DNA of 50,094 nucleotides. It comes from Paraeggerthella hongkongensis (GTDB lineage Bacteria > Actinomycetota > Coriobacteriia > Coriobacteriales > Eggerthellaceae). The stretch is taken from assembly GCF_003340345.1 (NCBI RefSeq), contig NZ_PPTQ01000020.1, forward strand, positions 1 to 50,094. Reading direction: 5' to 3'. Positions 25,874-34,226 of the stretch are shown piece after piece. Position numbers and translations under genes: made by a program. Below the pieces are notes generated by a model. That model saw only the letters and a program-made list of their open reading frames with translations. It searched no databases and was not told where the DNA came from. Numbering within the stretch: position 1 is the stretch's first letter; each line of letters starts with the position of its first letter.

Positions 25874-26746
25874 CTAGTACGCGAACGCGCGGCCCGTGAT
25901 CTTCTCGTAGGCTTGGATGTACTTTTGGCTGGTCTTCTCGATAACGTCCTGAGGAAGGCGCGGCGGGTTGCCCGTCTTATCCCAGTTCGCGGTCAGCCAA
26001 TCGCGCACGAACTGCTTGTCGAAGCTGGGCTGATCCTTGCCTTCGGCGTATTCGTCGCCCGGCCAGAAGCGGGACGAGTCGGGCGTCAGCACTTCGTCTG
26101 CCAAGATGATCCTGCCGTCCAGGCGGCCAAACTCGAACTTGGTGTCGGCAATCACGATGCCCTGCTTCTCGGCATGGTCGCGCGCCGTGGTGTACACCTT
26201 CAAAGACAGATCGCGCAGCTGCGTCGCATCGTCTTCGCCAATGATCTCGACCAAGCGATCGAGGCTGATGTTCTCGTCATGGTCGCCGATCTCGGCCTTC
26301 GTGGACGGCGTGAAAATGGGCTGGGGAAGCTTCGACGAATTCACCAGGCCCTCGGGCAAGTCGATGCCGCACACGGTGCCCTGCTTCTGGTACTCCTTGA
26401 GGCCGCTGCCGGCCAGATAGCCGCGCACGATGCACTCGGAAGGGAACATCTCGGCCTTCTTGACCAGCATAAAGCGTCCGCGCAGGTAGTCGGCGTAGGG
26501 CTTGAACTGCTCGGGAAGGTCCTCGACGTCGGCGGAAATCAGATGGTTTTCCACCACGCCGTCCAAAAGCTCGAACCAAAAGCACGACAGCTGCGTGAGC
26601 ACCGCGCCTTTGTGCGGAATTTCGTCTTCCAGGATGTAGTCGAACGCAGAAATACGATCCGTCGCCACCAGCAGCAGCTTGTCGCCCAGATCGTACAGAT
26701 CGCGCACTTTACCCTGCGCATCGGGCTTGATGTCAATCCCCGTCAT
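25874..26746 (-). CDS. purC: phosphoribosylaminoimidazole-succinocarboxamide synthase
   Basis: A 290-residue enzyme of purine synthesis that joins CAIR and aspartate with ATP (SAICAR synthase). Family blocks are clear: GKVRDLYDLGDKLLLVATDRISAFDYIL near the N terminus (read as GKVRDLYDLGDKLLLVATDR and ISAFDYIL), VRGYLAGSGLKEYQKQGTVCG, ADTKFEFGR and DEVLTPDSSRFWP. Start ATG 26746 is preceded by AAAGGA. It is the first gene of a minus-strand unit with the small membrane protein and purL. Confidence 0.97.
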   Translation of the reverse strand: MTGIDIKPDAQGKVRDLYDLGDKLLLVATDRISAFDYILEDEIPHKGAVLTQLSCFWFELLDGVVENHLISADVEDLPEQFKPYADYLRGRFMLVKKAEMFPSECIVRGYLAGSGLKEYQKQGTVCGIDLPEGLVNSSKLPQPIFTPSTKAEIGDHDENISLDRLVEIIGEDDATQLRDLSLKVYTTARDHAEKQGIVIADTKFEFGRLDGRIILADEVLTPDSSRFWPGDEYAEGKDQPSFDKQFVRDWLTANWDKTGNPPRLPQDVIEKTSQKYIQAYEKITGRAFAY

Positions 26747-26764
26747 GCCGGTCCTTTCATTGCT

Positions 26765-26800
26765 CTCTCAACAACGCAGCGCGAGCCGGATAGCTCGCGC
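26765..26800 (-). terminator. hairpin between the two-component system and purC
   Basis: GCGCGAGC (26779-26786) and GCTCGCGC (26793-26800) form a perfect 8-bp stem with a six-base loop, followed on the minus strand by TGCGTTGTTG. It probably ends the regulator-kinase transcript. Confidence 0.55.
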
Positions 26801-26844
26801 GCGATAGTTCCCTCAACCTACGTTATTATCGTCTATTTCAATGG

Positions 26845-28482
26845 CTATTTCTGGTCTTTACGGGACTTTCCACGTGATTTTTGCGCTTTTTGGCCCTTTT
26901 GCTGCCCCTCGTCCTTATACAGCGGAATATGAATGGTGAAGCACGCTCCCCTGCCCTTGGCGCCCTCCACCTGAACCCATCCGTGATGGCGATCCACGAT
27001 CTCTTTCACCACGGACAGGCCAATGCCCAAACCGCCGCTTTCGCGCGTGCGCCCGGCGTCTGCTCGCCAGAACCGCGAGAACACCATTTTGGCCTCCTCG
27101 GGCGACAGGCCGATGCCCGTGTCCTCCACTTGAATAGCCGCCATGATCTCGCCGCGCCTCACGCGTACGGAGATATGACCGCCTTCGGGCGTATAGCGCA
27201 CCGCGTTCGAAATGAGGTTGGCGGTTGCCTGGCGAATCATGTCGGCATCGCCGAGCACGCACACGTTGCGCTCCATTTCGTAGGACAGCGTAAGCCCCGA
27301 GTCGGACACGAACGCTTCGTGCGTGGACACGATGCCGTTGATCAACTCGCCCACGTCCACGATTTCTTTCTTCATGGGAGTGGAACGACTCTCCAAGCGA
27401 GACAGGCGCAGAATGGCATCGACCAGGCGAGATAGGCGCTGAACCTCAGAGTTCACCGTTTCCAGGCGCTCCTCGTCGGCAGCGAACACGCCGTCCACCA
27501 TAGCCTCGACCGTCGACTGGATGGCCATGAGCGGCGTGCGCAGCTCATGGGCAACGTCGGTGGTCAGGCGGCGCTCCAATTCGCGGTCGCGCTCGATGGA
27601 ATCGGCCATGGCGTCGAACGTCTCGCCCAACCGCGCGATCTCGTCCTCGCCGTGCAAATCGGTTCGGGCGGACAGGTCGCCTTCCTTGATGGCCTTTGCC
27701 GTACTGGTCATGCGGTTGATAGGGCCGACCAGCGTGCGCGCGAACAAGAAGCCGATGCACGAGGCCAGCACGATGGCCAGCACTGCGGCGAATACCATCG
27801 CCTGGTAGGAATTGTTGCGGAACTCCTCGTCGGCCTGCGTGACCAAAGTCTCCGATCCGTACACCCATACGCGCACGGACCCGATAGCCACGCCGTCAAC
27901 GATGATGTTCGCATGCTCCATGCCGTTGAAATTCACGCCCGGAGCAAGCGACGGACCGCCATCGAAAGAAGGCCCGTCGTTCGGAGCAGGACTGGCGGAG
28001 TTCCCCATCTTCATGCGCGTGGAGTTGTAAACTTCCGATTGCCCGATGTTGTCAACCACCACAATGCCCACGCCGCTGCTCAAGCTTTGGGCGTATTCGG
28101 CAATAGCCTGCACGTCCCGGCTGTAAAGCGTACCCGTTTCGCGGTACGACTCTTCGATTTTATGAGCGGTGTTTTCCGCCAGGGACTTCATGTTGTCCTG
28201 GGAGTACGTCTGGAAATGCTGCTCCCAAACGAAAGAAAGCACGCCAATGGCGACAAGCGCCGTCATTACGGCGATAAACGCAAAGGCGGCGGTGACGCGC
28301 GTCGTGTAGGTCAGGTTCTCCCACGAAAGGATTTTCTGGCCGCGCTTCCTGCCGGCCCCGGTGTGGGGCACAACAACAGGTCCGGTTGTACCGGAATCGG
28401 CTTCGACCGTCACGCGTTCTGCCGATCTATCGGAAGAAGCGGACGTTCCGGTCGAAGCTTGTTCGTTGATTGCGTCGCTCAC
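26845..28482 (-). CDS. membrane sensor histidine kinase
   Basis: A sensor kinase of about 545 residues. A basic and polar N-terminal stretch is followed by a first membrane segment (AAFAFIAVMTALVAIGVLSF), an extracytoplasmic sensor region of about 150 residues, a second segment (AMVFAAVLAIVLASCIGFLF), a HAMP domain (RTLVGPINRMTSTAKAIKEG), a HisKA domain with the phosphoacceptor His in VAHELRTPLMA, and an intact ATPase domain (NLISNAVRYTPEGG, VEDTGIGLSPEE, GLGIGLSVVKEIV). It follows the response regulator; an upstream start would overlap it, so I placed the start at GTG 28482, 13 bases past the regulator stop, with a weak ribosome binding site. The signal sensed is unknown. Confidence 0.88.
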   Translation of the reverse strand: MSDAINEQASTGTSASSDRSAERVTVEADSGTTGPVVVPHTGAGRKRGQKILSWENLTYTTRVTAAFAFIAVMTALVAIGVLSFVWEQHFQTYSQDNMKSLAENTAHKIEESYRETGTLYSRDVQAIAEYAQSLSSGVGIVVVDNIGQSEVYNSTRMKMGNSASPAPNDGPSFDGGPSLAPGVNFNGMEHANIIVDGVAIGSVRVWVYGSETLVTQADEEFRNNSYQAMVFAAVLAIVLASCIGFLFARTLVGPINRMTSTAKAIKEGDLSARTDLHGEDEIARLGETFDAMADSIERDRELERRLTTDVAHELRTPLMAIQSTVEAMVDGVFAADEERLETVNSEVQRLSRLVDAILRLSRLESRSTPMKKEIVDVGELINGIVSTHEAFVSDSGLTLSYEMERNVCVLGDADMIRQATANLISNAVRYTPEGGHISVRVRRGEIMAAIQVEDTGIGLSPEEAKMVFSRFWRADAGRTRESGGLGIGLSVVKEIVDRHHGWVQVEGAKGRGACFTIHIPLYKDEGQQKGQKAQKSRGKSRKDQK

Positions 28483-28495
28483 GATGCGCTGCAGG

Positions 28496-29206
28496 CTACT
28501 GGGAGACCTTCGTGGGGTCTTCAAAGCGATAGCCCACGCCATGCACCGTGTGCAGCCACTTCGGGCTACGCGGGTTGTCGCCGATCTTCGCGCGAAGGTT
28601 CTTCACGTGCGAATCGATAGTGCGCTCGTAGCCCTCGAAGTCGTAACCGAGGACCTTCTCGACCAATTCCATGCGCGAATACACGCGACCCGGATAACGG
28701 GACAGCGTTGTGAGCAACTTGAACTCGCTCGCGGTCAGGTCGATTTCCTCATTGTTGACAAGCACTTTGTGGCCCGAAACGTCAATGGTAAGCTCGCCAA
28801 ACTCCAAAACCTCGCGCTGAGGCTCCGAATCGGCATGCACGCGACGCAGAAGCGCGCGAGCGCGGGCAACCAGTTCGCGCGGGCTGAACGGCTTTACCAG
28901 ATAGTCGTCAGCGCCCAGCTCCAGACCGATGATGCGGTCTTCAACTTCGCCCTTGGCCGTCAGCATGATAATGGGCACATCGGAATTGTCGCGGATGGCG
29001 CGGCAGACACGCTCGCCCGGAACGCGAGGCAGCATCAGGTCAAGAATAACCAGATCGAAATGGTGCTTTGAAAATTCTTCGAGGGCTTCCTGGCCGTCGC
29101 CGACTGCCGTTACCCAGTAATTCTCGCGCTCGAGATACGCGGTCACCGCATCGCGGATGGCCTTTTCATCTTCAACCAGCAAGATGCGTCGTGTTTCGTT
29201 GCTCAT
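28496..29206 (-). CDS. OmpR-family response regulator
   Basis: A 236-residue two-component regulator. The receiver domain (1-120) has the acidic pair in VEDEKA, the phosphoacceptor Asp in LVILDLMLP, and the conserved Thr and Lys in MLTAKGE and YLVKPFSP. The C-terminal winged helix (about 135-232: LTASEFKLLTTLSRYPGRVYSRMELVE, read as LTASEFKLLTTLSRYPG) is of the OmpR/PhoB type, ending with VGYRFEDPT. Start ATG 29206 follows GAGGAGTG. It precedes its kinase on the same strand and is divergent from the membrane-anchored protein at 29357, a possible target. Confidence 0.95.
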   Translation of the reverse strand: MSNETRRILLVEDEKAIRDAVTAYLERENYWVTAVGDGQEALEEFSKHHFDLVILDLMLPRVPGERVCRAIRDNSDVPIIMLTAKGEVEDRIIGLELGADDYLVKPFSPRELVARARALLRRVHADSEPQREVLEFGELTIDVSGHKVLVNNEEIDLTASEFKLLTTLSRYPGRVYSRMELVEKVLGYDFEGYERTIDSHVKNLRAKIGDNPRSPKWLHTVHGVGYRFEDPTKVSQ

Positions 29207-29322
29207 GGATCACTCCTCAAGCTCGGTGGCTACCACCGCCGTGGCCCGCTTCCTCTAAAGCGACCAGGTGAAAACGCGGTGGTCGTGTTTGCGTTTATTG
29301 TAGCAATTACGCGAGAGGGCAC

Positions 29323-29351
29323 TTGAACCTGTACAGGAAATGACACAATAA
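29323..29351 (+). promoter_or_regulatory. promoter with embedded palindrome, possibly giving a leaderless mRNA
   Basis: TTGAAC (29323-29328) and CAATAA (29346-29351) are 17 bases apart, and the ATG at 29357 begins only 5 bases after the -10 box, so the mRNA may lack a leader. The perfect 10-bp palindrome CCTGTACAGG (29328-29337) overlaps the -35 end and spacer, a possible operator. Confidence 0.5.
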
Positions 29352-29356
29352 ACACC

Positions 29357-30946
29357 ATGGTAACCCGCAGATCAACACACGCTAATCACGCCAAACCCAG
29401 CACGGCATCGAAACGACGCGCGAACAGGCGCGCCGCCTCGGAGAGCGCACCGCTTTACGCGGGCGGCAAGGCCAATGCGCGCGGCGGGCATGTAGGCAAC
29501 GTCGCAGGATTCGGCACCGGAAGCGGGGGCAGCAGCCGCGGAGCAGCCCCGAGCGTCGGCAACGTTGCCGGGTACGGAACCGGCAGCACCAACGTCAGAT
29601 CCGGCGGGGCTCATCGACGCACGACCTCTCCCGGCACAAGCCACGCAACTCCCCGCGCAACCACCGGCGGCAATACGAGCGGCCCGCGCATCCCCACGCC
29701 AAGCGGCGGAGAAATCCTGCTGACAAGACGGCACTTCCTGTTCGGCGCACTGGGAATCGGCGCGTTGGCCGCGGTCGGCGGCGGAGCTGCCGTGGTCGCG
29801 CAGCAGATGGAGAAAGACCCCGACGCCGACCTGACCGTACTCAAAGTCCCCGCTAGTGCCGTCACCTCATCGGACTCGCTCGCGAACGTGGACGATTACC
29901 GCACGCGCATGAGCCTGACCGGCAGTTTCGAGCTGCCCTACGGAACGCTCGTATGGGCGAACGACGAACACGTAGCCGCTTGCCTGCTTCCCGCCGAAAG
30001 CGCCAAGCCACTCACGCACGTTGCCCTGCTGGCCTTGGGATCAGGCGTCTCCACCACGGTTCTGGAGGGAGCCGTGGGCCTTGACGAGGGCTTCGAGATC
30101 TACGATGTACGCGCAACGTCTTCGGGACTGGTTTGGACCGAGGCGGACATCCTCGACGGCATCTGGCGCATTTACACAGCGCGCTCCGCCGGCACCAGCA
30201 TAGGCGAGCCCGTGCTGGTTGAAGAAGGCAACGCCGACTACGAGACGCCGTCCATCGCCGCAGTTGGAAATCGTGCGTTCTGGCAAGTGCTTCCCAAGCC
30301 GAAAGGCGCAAAGAAGGCGGAAAGCTCCCTGCTCAAGCGTGCGACCATGGGAGCATCCGACACCGAGGTGGTATACACCTCGCGCGGACGCATGGCAACG
30401 CCGCCCTATGCGTCGAACGACTCCGTGATCATCACGCCCCGCACCGACACCTCGTCCATTCACTATCAATTGACCTGCATCGATGCAAATTCTGGCAACG
30501 TGAAAGACTCGTTAGCCCTTCCCGTTTCGATGAAGCCGCTAGAGGCAGGGTACGGCAAAACCGGATTCACGTTCTCGTTCGATGCCGGGTACGACTACGG
30601 CGACGGCATCTCCAAAGTGGGCACGTACACCCCAACCGCCGCCGCAACGAACGCCGACTACAGCAACGCGCCGTGGTTCTGGTTCGGCCGCGCGCCGTCC
30701 GCCCCGCCAGCGTGGTGCGGCAAGTACTTCATGGTGAAGTCCACGACCGCCGTATGCGGAGTTGATTTTGCGACCAACGAGTACTTCGCGTTCGACGTGG
30801 AGAGCGGAGCCGACGACTACGGCGAGTATCTTGCCTCCACCGGATCGCACGACACCGTGGTCACGTTCGCCAACATCGACCACGTTCCGCTTGGCGGCGA
30901 ACCCGTGAAGTGCTGCCGCGTGCGCGTGTGGACGCCGACGGCGTAA
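29357..30946 (+). CDS. membrane-anchored protein with long N-terminal extension and Tat-like signal
   Basis: A 529-residue protein of unknown function. Residues 1-120 are low-complexity, rich in Ser, Thr, Gly and Arg, and hold a duplicated 11-residue unit (VGNVAGFGTGS at 46-56 and VGNVAGYGTGS at 68-78). A twin-arginine-like motif TRRHFLFG (123-130) precedes one hydrophobic segment (130-148). The rest (about 180-529) looks extracytoplasmic and beta-rich, with repeated blade-like blocks such as GLVWTEADILDGIWRIYTA, like a beta-propeller, but no family is certain. There is no other Met, GTG or TTG that would place the start nearer the Tat motif that I could see. It is divergent from the two-component system. 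There is no clear ribosome binding site. Confidence 0.8.
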   Translation: MVTRRSTHANHAKPSTASKRRANRRAASESAPLYAGGKANARGGHVGNVAGFGTGSGGSSRGAAPSVGNVAGYGTGSTNVRSGGAHRRTTSPGTSHATPRATTGGNTSGPRIPTPSGGEILLTRRHFLFGALGIGALAAVGGGAAVVAQQMEKDPDADLTVLKVPASAVTSSDSLANVDDYRTRMSLTGSFELPYGTLVWANDEHVAACLLPAESAKPLTHVALLALGSGVSTTVLEGAVGLDEGFEIYDVRATSSGLVWTEADILDGIWRIYTARSAGTSIGEPVLVEEGNADYETPSIAAVGNRAFWQVLPKPKGAKKAESSLLKRATMGASDTEVVYTSRGRMATPPYASNDSVIITPRTDTSSIHYQLTCIDANSGNVKDSLALPVSMKPLEAGYGKTGFTFSFDAGYDYGDGISKVGTYTPTAAATNADYSNAPWFWFGRAPSAPPAWCGKYFMVKSTTAVCGVDFATNEYFAFDVESGADDYGEYLASTGSHDTVVTFANIDHVPLGGEPVKCCRVRVWTPTA

Positions 30947-31030
30947 GCCGGGAACAAGCTGCAAGCGATTCCCAGATCGGTTCCGAAGCCGAAGGTCGGC
31001 GCACCGTCGAATGCGATTCAGGGCTTGCCG

Positions 31031-31114
31031 CTTGCGGCGGGCGACTTGAGGCTCGCAACTTGAGGCTCGCAACTTGCGGTTCGCAACTTGAGGCTCGCAA
31101 CTTGAGGCTCGCGG
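31031..31114. repeat. 14-bp tandem repeat
   Basis: The unit CTTGAGGCTCGCAA stands in perfect or near-perfect form at 31045, 31059, 31073 (two changes), 31087 and 31101 (two changes), preceded by a degenerate copy at 31031. The array is non-coding and lies in the 487-base gap between the membrane-anchored protein and purB. Confidence 0.9.
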
Positions 31115-31371
31115 CCCGCATTTTGGCACGAATCGACGGGCTTGCGCTCCCCTCGGTGCGTCGCTTTTAGACGTCGGAAAAACGCCAGAGCTCTGACCTG
31201 CGCTGTTTGTTCATGTGCGCAAAAAGAGTCCGCTTTATACACTAGCTCGAGAGCGCAGACCGGGGATGCCGTGCCAGCTTCATCTGGATCCGACGCCAGA
31301 AACGCGCGGAAGCGATCGCGAAGGCTCCGCAACTTGCAGGCATTCAAACCCCGGCCGGCAGCCCATGAACC

Positions 31372-31403
31372 ACGAAGGCCCTCCGTACGCGAAGGGCCTT
31401 CGT
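31372..31403 (-). terminator. hairpin terminator of purB
   Basis: ACGAAGGCCCT and AGGGCCTTCGT form a perfect 11-bp stem about 30 bases past the purB stop. The T tail is weak. Apart from this and the tandem repeat, the gap 30947-31433 shows nothing I can name. Confidence 0.7.
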
Positions 31404-31433
31404 TACCATGCGATCTTGCGTCCCGGCGATCAG

Positions 31434-32777
31434 CTAGAACTCCAGCTCCTGAAGACGATCGAACACGATGTCCTTACGGGTAAGGAAGTCCCACGGATCA
31501 AAGATCTCGTCGAGCGTTTCCTTCGACAACTTGGCTTCGGGATCGGCCTCGAGGTTCTCGCGGTACGTGGGGCCGTCCACCGCATTCTGGATGTCTTCCC
31601 ACACCTTCATGGCGTTGCGCTGCACGATCACGTACGCATCCTCGCGGCTGATCCCCGTGTCCACCAGCGCAAGCAGCACTTTCGAGCTGAAGATGAGACC
31701 CTTGGTGCGCCACAGGTTGTGCTTCATCTTGGCGGGGTAGGTCTGCAAGCCGTCCAGCATCCACTGCATCTTGCCGAACATGTAGTCAAGCGCCGTGAAG
31801 CTGTCGGCCAGCACCACGCGCTCGGCACCGGAGTGGCTGATGTCGCGCTCGTACCACAGGGCCACGTCGTCGAAAGCCACCTGCGCGTTGGACTTCACCA
31901 CGCGCGCCAGGCCGCAGACGCGTTCGGCCGTGATGGGATTGCGCTTGTGAGGCATGGCGGAAGAGCCCTTCTGGCCCTTCGTGAACGGCTCTTCGGCCTC
32001 GATCACGTCGGACTGCTGCAGCAAGCGCACCTGCATGGCAATGCTTTCGAGCGTAGACGCCGTCACGGCAAGGCCAGCCATGACCTGCGCATGACGATCG
32101 CGTGCGAGCACCTGCGTGGACAGCGGGTCGGGCGTGAGGCCCAGCTTTTCGCACACGTACTGCTCCACGTACGGATCGATGCTGGAATACGTTCCTACCG
32201 CACCGCTGATCGCGCCCGTTGCCGCCACGTTGCGCGCCTCTTCCATGCGCGTTTGCGCGCGCTTGAGCGCCCAAGCCCAGCTACCGAACTTCATGCCAAA
32301 CGTCATAGGCTCGGCGTGAATGCCGTGCGTGCGACCGACGCACAGCGTGTTCTGGAACTCGAACGCACGACGCTTGCACGTTTCTCCCAGTTGCTTGATG
32401 TCCTCAAGGATGATGTCGATAGCCTGCGTGACCTGGTACGATAAAGCGGTATCTCCCAAGTCGGACGAAGTCATGCCGTAGTGCACCCAACGGCTGGGAG
32501 GCTCCTGGCCCTCCGGCACGTCAGCGTCAATGTACTCGGCCATGTTCGTGGTGAAGGCGATGACGTCGTGGTTCGTCACTTTCTCGATCTCGTCGATGCG
32601 CTCCACGGTGAAATCGGCATGCGCGCGAATCCACGCAGCCTCCTCCTTCGTGATGCCCGCTTGGCCCAGCTCTGCTTGGGCTTCGCACGCCAGCACCTCG
32701 ATCTCCTTCCAGATTTCGAACTTGTTCTGCAACTCCCAAATGGCCCCCATTGCGGGGCGCGTGTAGCGGTTGATCAC
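31434..32777 (-). CDS. purB: adenylosuccinate lyase
   Basis: A 447-residue enzyme of the fumarase/aspartase superfamily that acts twice in purine synthesis, cleaving SAICAR and adenylosuccinate with release of fumarate. Typical blocks: RYTRPAMGAIWELQNKFEIW at the N terminus, HYGMTSSDLGDTALSYQ, GRTHGIHAEPMTFGMK and the mobile signature loop KGSSAMPHKRNPI with its catalytic Ser. The GTG at 32777 gives the family N terminus VINRYTRPAM and has AAAGGGA upstream; earlier starts do not match the family. It is monocistronic and divergent from the MOSC gene. Confidence 0.96.
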   Translation of the reverse strand: MINRYTRPAMGAIWELQNKFEIWKEIEVLACEAQAELGQAGITKEEAAWIRAHADFTVERIDEIEKVTNHDVIAFTTNMAEYIDADVPEGQEPPSRWVHYGMTSSDLGDTALSYQVTQAIDIILEDIKQLGETCKRRAFEFQNTLCVGRTHGIHAEPMTFGMKFGSWAWALKRAQTRMEEARNVAATGAISGAVGTYSSIDPYVEQYVCEKLGLTPDPLSTQVLARDRHAQVMAGLAVTASTLESIAMQVRLLQQSDVIEAEEPFTKGQKGSSAMPHKRNPITAERVCGLARVVKSNAQVAFDDVALWYERDISHSGAERVVLADSFTALDYMFGKMQWMLDGLQTYPAKMKHNLWRTKGLIFSSKVLLALVDTGISREDAYVIVQRNAMKVWEDIQNAVDGPTYRENLEADPEAKLSKETLDEIFDPWDFLTRKDIVFDRLQELEF

Positions 32778-32897
32778 GCCGGTCCCTTTCACCCAATCGT
32801 ACCTGATGGCAATAGGATACCGCAAACATGCGGCCAAGCGACGGTTTCCACGGAAAGCGCCGAGGCCGCAGACGAACGCGACGGCGCGGTGGACCGA

Positions 32898-32926
32898 ACG
32901 GAAGAAGCATCCTTGACTTCTTCCGT
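32898..32926. promoter_or_regulatory. 10-bp perfect inverted repeat over the MOSC promoter
   Basis: ACGGAAGAAG (32898-32907) and CTTCTTCCGT (32917-32926) are perfect complements with 9 bases between. The repeat covers the predicted -35 box of the MOSC gene, in the gap between divergent purB and MOSC, which fits an operator. A terminator role is less likely because no gene ends here. Confidence 0.55.
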
Positions 32927-32940
32927 CAAATCGGTACTCT
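32913..32940 (+). promoter_or_regulatory. promoter of the MOSC gene
   Basis: TTGACT (32913-32918) and TACTCT (32935-32940) with 16 bases between, 36 bases upstream of the ATG. The -35 box is inside the inverted repeat. Confidence 0.5.
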
Positions 32941-32976
32941 ATTTCCTAGTAAGTTTCTAGTTTTTAGGGGGACGTC

Positions 32977-33510
32977 ATGGAGCAAGCAGAACGAAATCGA
33001 AACATGCGAGGCCGCGTACGCTCGGTCAACGTCTCCAAACGAAAAGGCACGCGCAAAACGCCTTGCACTTCCCCTATTGCCGTCATCGAGCATCAGGGCG
33101 TGGCGGGCGACGCGCACGCCGGCGATTGGCACCGACAGGTTTCGCTTCTGGCCTGGGAGTCCATCGAGAAGGCTCGTGCCATGAAGCTTGACGTGGCAGA
33201 AGGCGATTTCGCCGAAAACGTCACCACCGAAGGTATCGATCTGCTTTCTTTGCCCTTGGGCACGCATGTGCGCATCGGCGATGACGTGCTGCTGGAGCTT
33301 TCCCAAATCGGAAAAGTCTGTCACACGAAATGCGCCATCTATCACCTAGCCGGCGACTGCATTTTCCCGCGCGAAGGAATTTTCTTCGTTGCGCTTTCCG
33401 ACGGCCAAATCAAGGAAGGCGACGCCGTTGAAGTGGTTTCTCTAGGCGACGGAACGTGCGGCTACACGCCGCCCGAAGCCCTTGAAGAGCTGCGCGCGGC
33501 ACAAGGATAG
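32977..33510 (+). CDS. MOSC-domain protein
   Basis: A 177-residue protein made of one MOSC domain (the C-terminal domain of molybdenum cofactor sulfurases, also found alone and in YiiM). Family blocks: GVAGDAHAGDWHRQVSLLA, DFAENVTTEGIDL and the cysteine region IGKVCHTKCAIYHLAGDCIF, which carries the Cys thought to take part in sulfur transfer. Stand-alone MOSC proteins are presumed to act in molybdenum cofactor handling or detoxification; the exact task is unknown. It stands alone, 11 bases before the end of a convergent TetR gene. Start ATG 32977 follows AGGGGG. Confidence 0.9.
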   Translation: MEQAERNRNMRGRVRSVNVSKRKGTRKTPCTSPIAVIEHQGVAGDAHAGDWHRQVSLLAWESIEKARAMKLDVAEGDFAENVTTEGIDLLSLPLGTHVRIGDDVLLELSQIGKVCHTKCAIYHLAGDCIFPREGIFFVALSDGQIKEGDAVEVVSLGDGTCGYTPPEALEELRAAQG

Positions 33511-33521
33511 TCGACCGGGGA

Positions 33522-34118
33522 TCAATCCATCAGCAACGCATCGTAGAGCATTCTTGGAGCCGCAAGGGCCAACTTTTCAGCAGCCTCCTGAGGTGAGGGC
33601 ATGGTTCCCATGCGGTACCATTCAGTGAGTATCTCTGTTTCAGTTTTCACCCATCTATCGAGGCAAAACATAAGTTCATCGCTAATCTCCATATGACGGT
33701 AATCTTGCAGGGTTTCGAGCAACGCGCACTTTCTGTAATGAGGCATGATGCTGCGCTCGCTCGGGCAGTTAAGCGTGTATTGCGTCGCTACTTTAAAAAA
33801 ATCGCTTTCAAGCGACAGCAGGGTCAAGTGATGGAAATACCCCGTTTCCCAGTCTATCGTACGACCGACCTCTATAAGATAGAACTTGTGAACATGCGTC
33901 GGCCACCACCAATGCAAGCTGTACTTACTGTCGAAATGCCGATAGAACATCTGTCGGGATATACCTGCGCGTTCGCAAAGATCCGTCACTTTAACCTGAT
34001 CGAGAGATCTATCGACTGCGTGCATGATGCGCAATTTCATCTGCACATCCTCGTCATCAAAAAGCCCTTTCGGCTCCCAAGAATCCGCCTTCATAGCCCC
34101 CTCCGTCCGCATCCCCAT
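33522..34118 (-). CDS. TetR-family transcriptional regulator
   Basis: A 198-residue regulator. The N-terminal TetR DNA-binding domain includes the helix-turn-helix VTDLCERAGISRQMFYRHFDSKYSL. The remaining helical part (from about 85) is the ligand-binding or dimerisation domain and shows no specific family. Starts at 34118, 34112 and 34094 are all possible; I chose ATG 34118, which has GGAGG upstream, but 34094 has a similar site. It lies downstream of the FrdAB-like operon on the same strand, behind a hairpin, so it may control that operon; this is inference. Confidence 0.85.
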   Translation of the reverse strand: MGMRTEGAMKADSWEPKGLFDDEDVQMKLRIMHAVDRSLDQVKVTDLCERAGISRQMFYRHFDSKYSLHWWWPTHVHKFYLIEVGRTIDWETGYFHHLTLLSLESDFFKVATQYTLNCPSERSIMPHYRKCALLETLQDYRHMEISDELMFCLDRWVKTETEILTEWYRMGTMPSPQEAAEKLALAAPRMLYDALLMD

Positions 34119-34161
34119 ACGGCCCCTCCAGTATACACTCACGATGAGCGCCAGCATACAA

Positions 34162-34189
34162 CCCAGCTCCGTCGCGAAACGGAGCTGGG
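34162..34189 (-). terminator. terminator of the FrdAB-like operon
   Basis: CCCAGCTCCGT and ACGGAGCTGGG form a perfect 11-bp stem with a six-base loop, about 38 bases past the iron-sulfur subunit stop, with a short T-rich tail on the minus strand. It separates that operon from the TetR gene. Confidence 0.8.
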
Positions 34190-34226
34190 AAATCAACAGG
34201 CTATTTCAAACCTACATCGAAGCTCG

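Noticed and set aside
21552-25877. An open frame of more than 1400 codons on the plus strand, antisense to purL
   Set aside because: It mirrors purL and the following gene codon for codon, has no family resemblance, is rich in His, Arg and Ala, and is the expected shadow of GC-rich codon use.
31031-31114. CRISPR-like array
   Set aside because: The repeats are 14 bp long and directly abut without spacers, and no cas gene is in the window.
30861-31129. Minus-strand frames with a repeated peptide at the tandem repeat
   Set aside because: The repeated peptide only reflects the 14-bp DNA repeat read in several frames; no start signal and no family.
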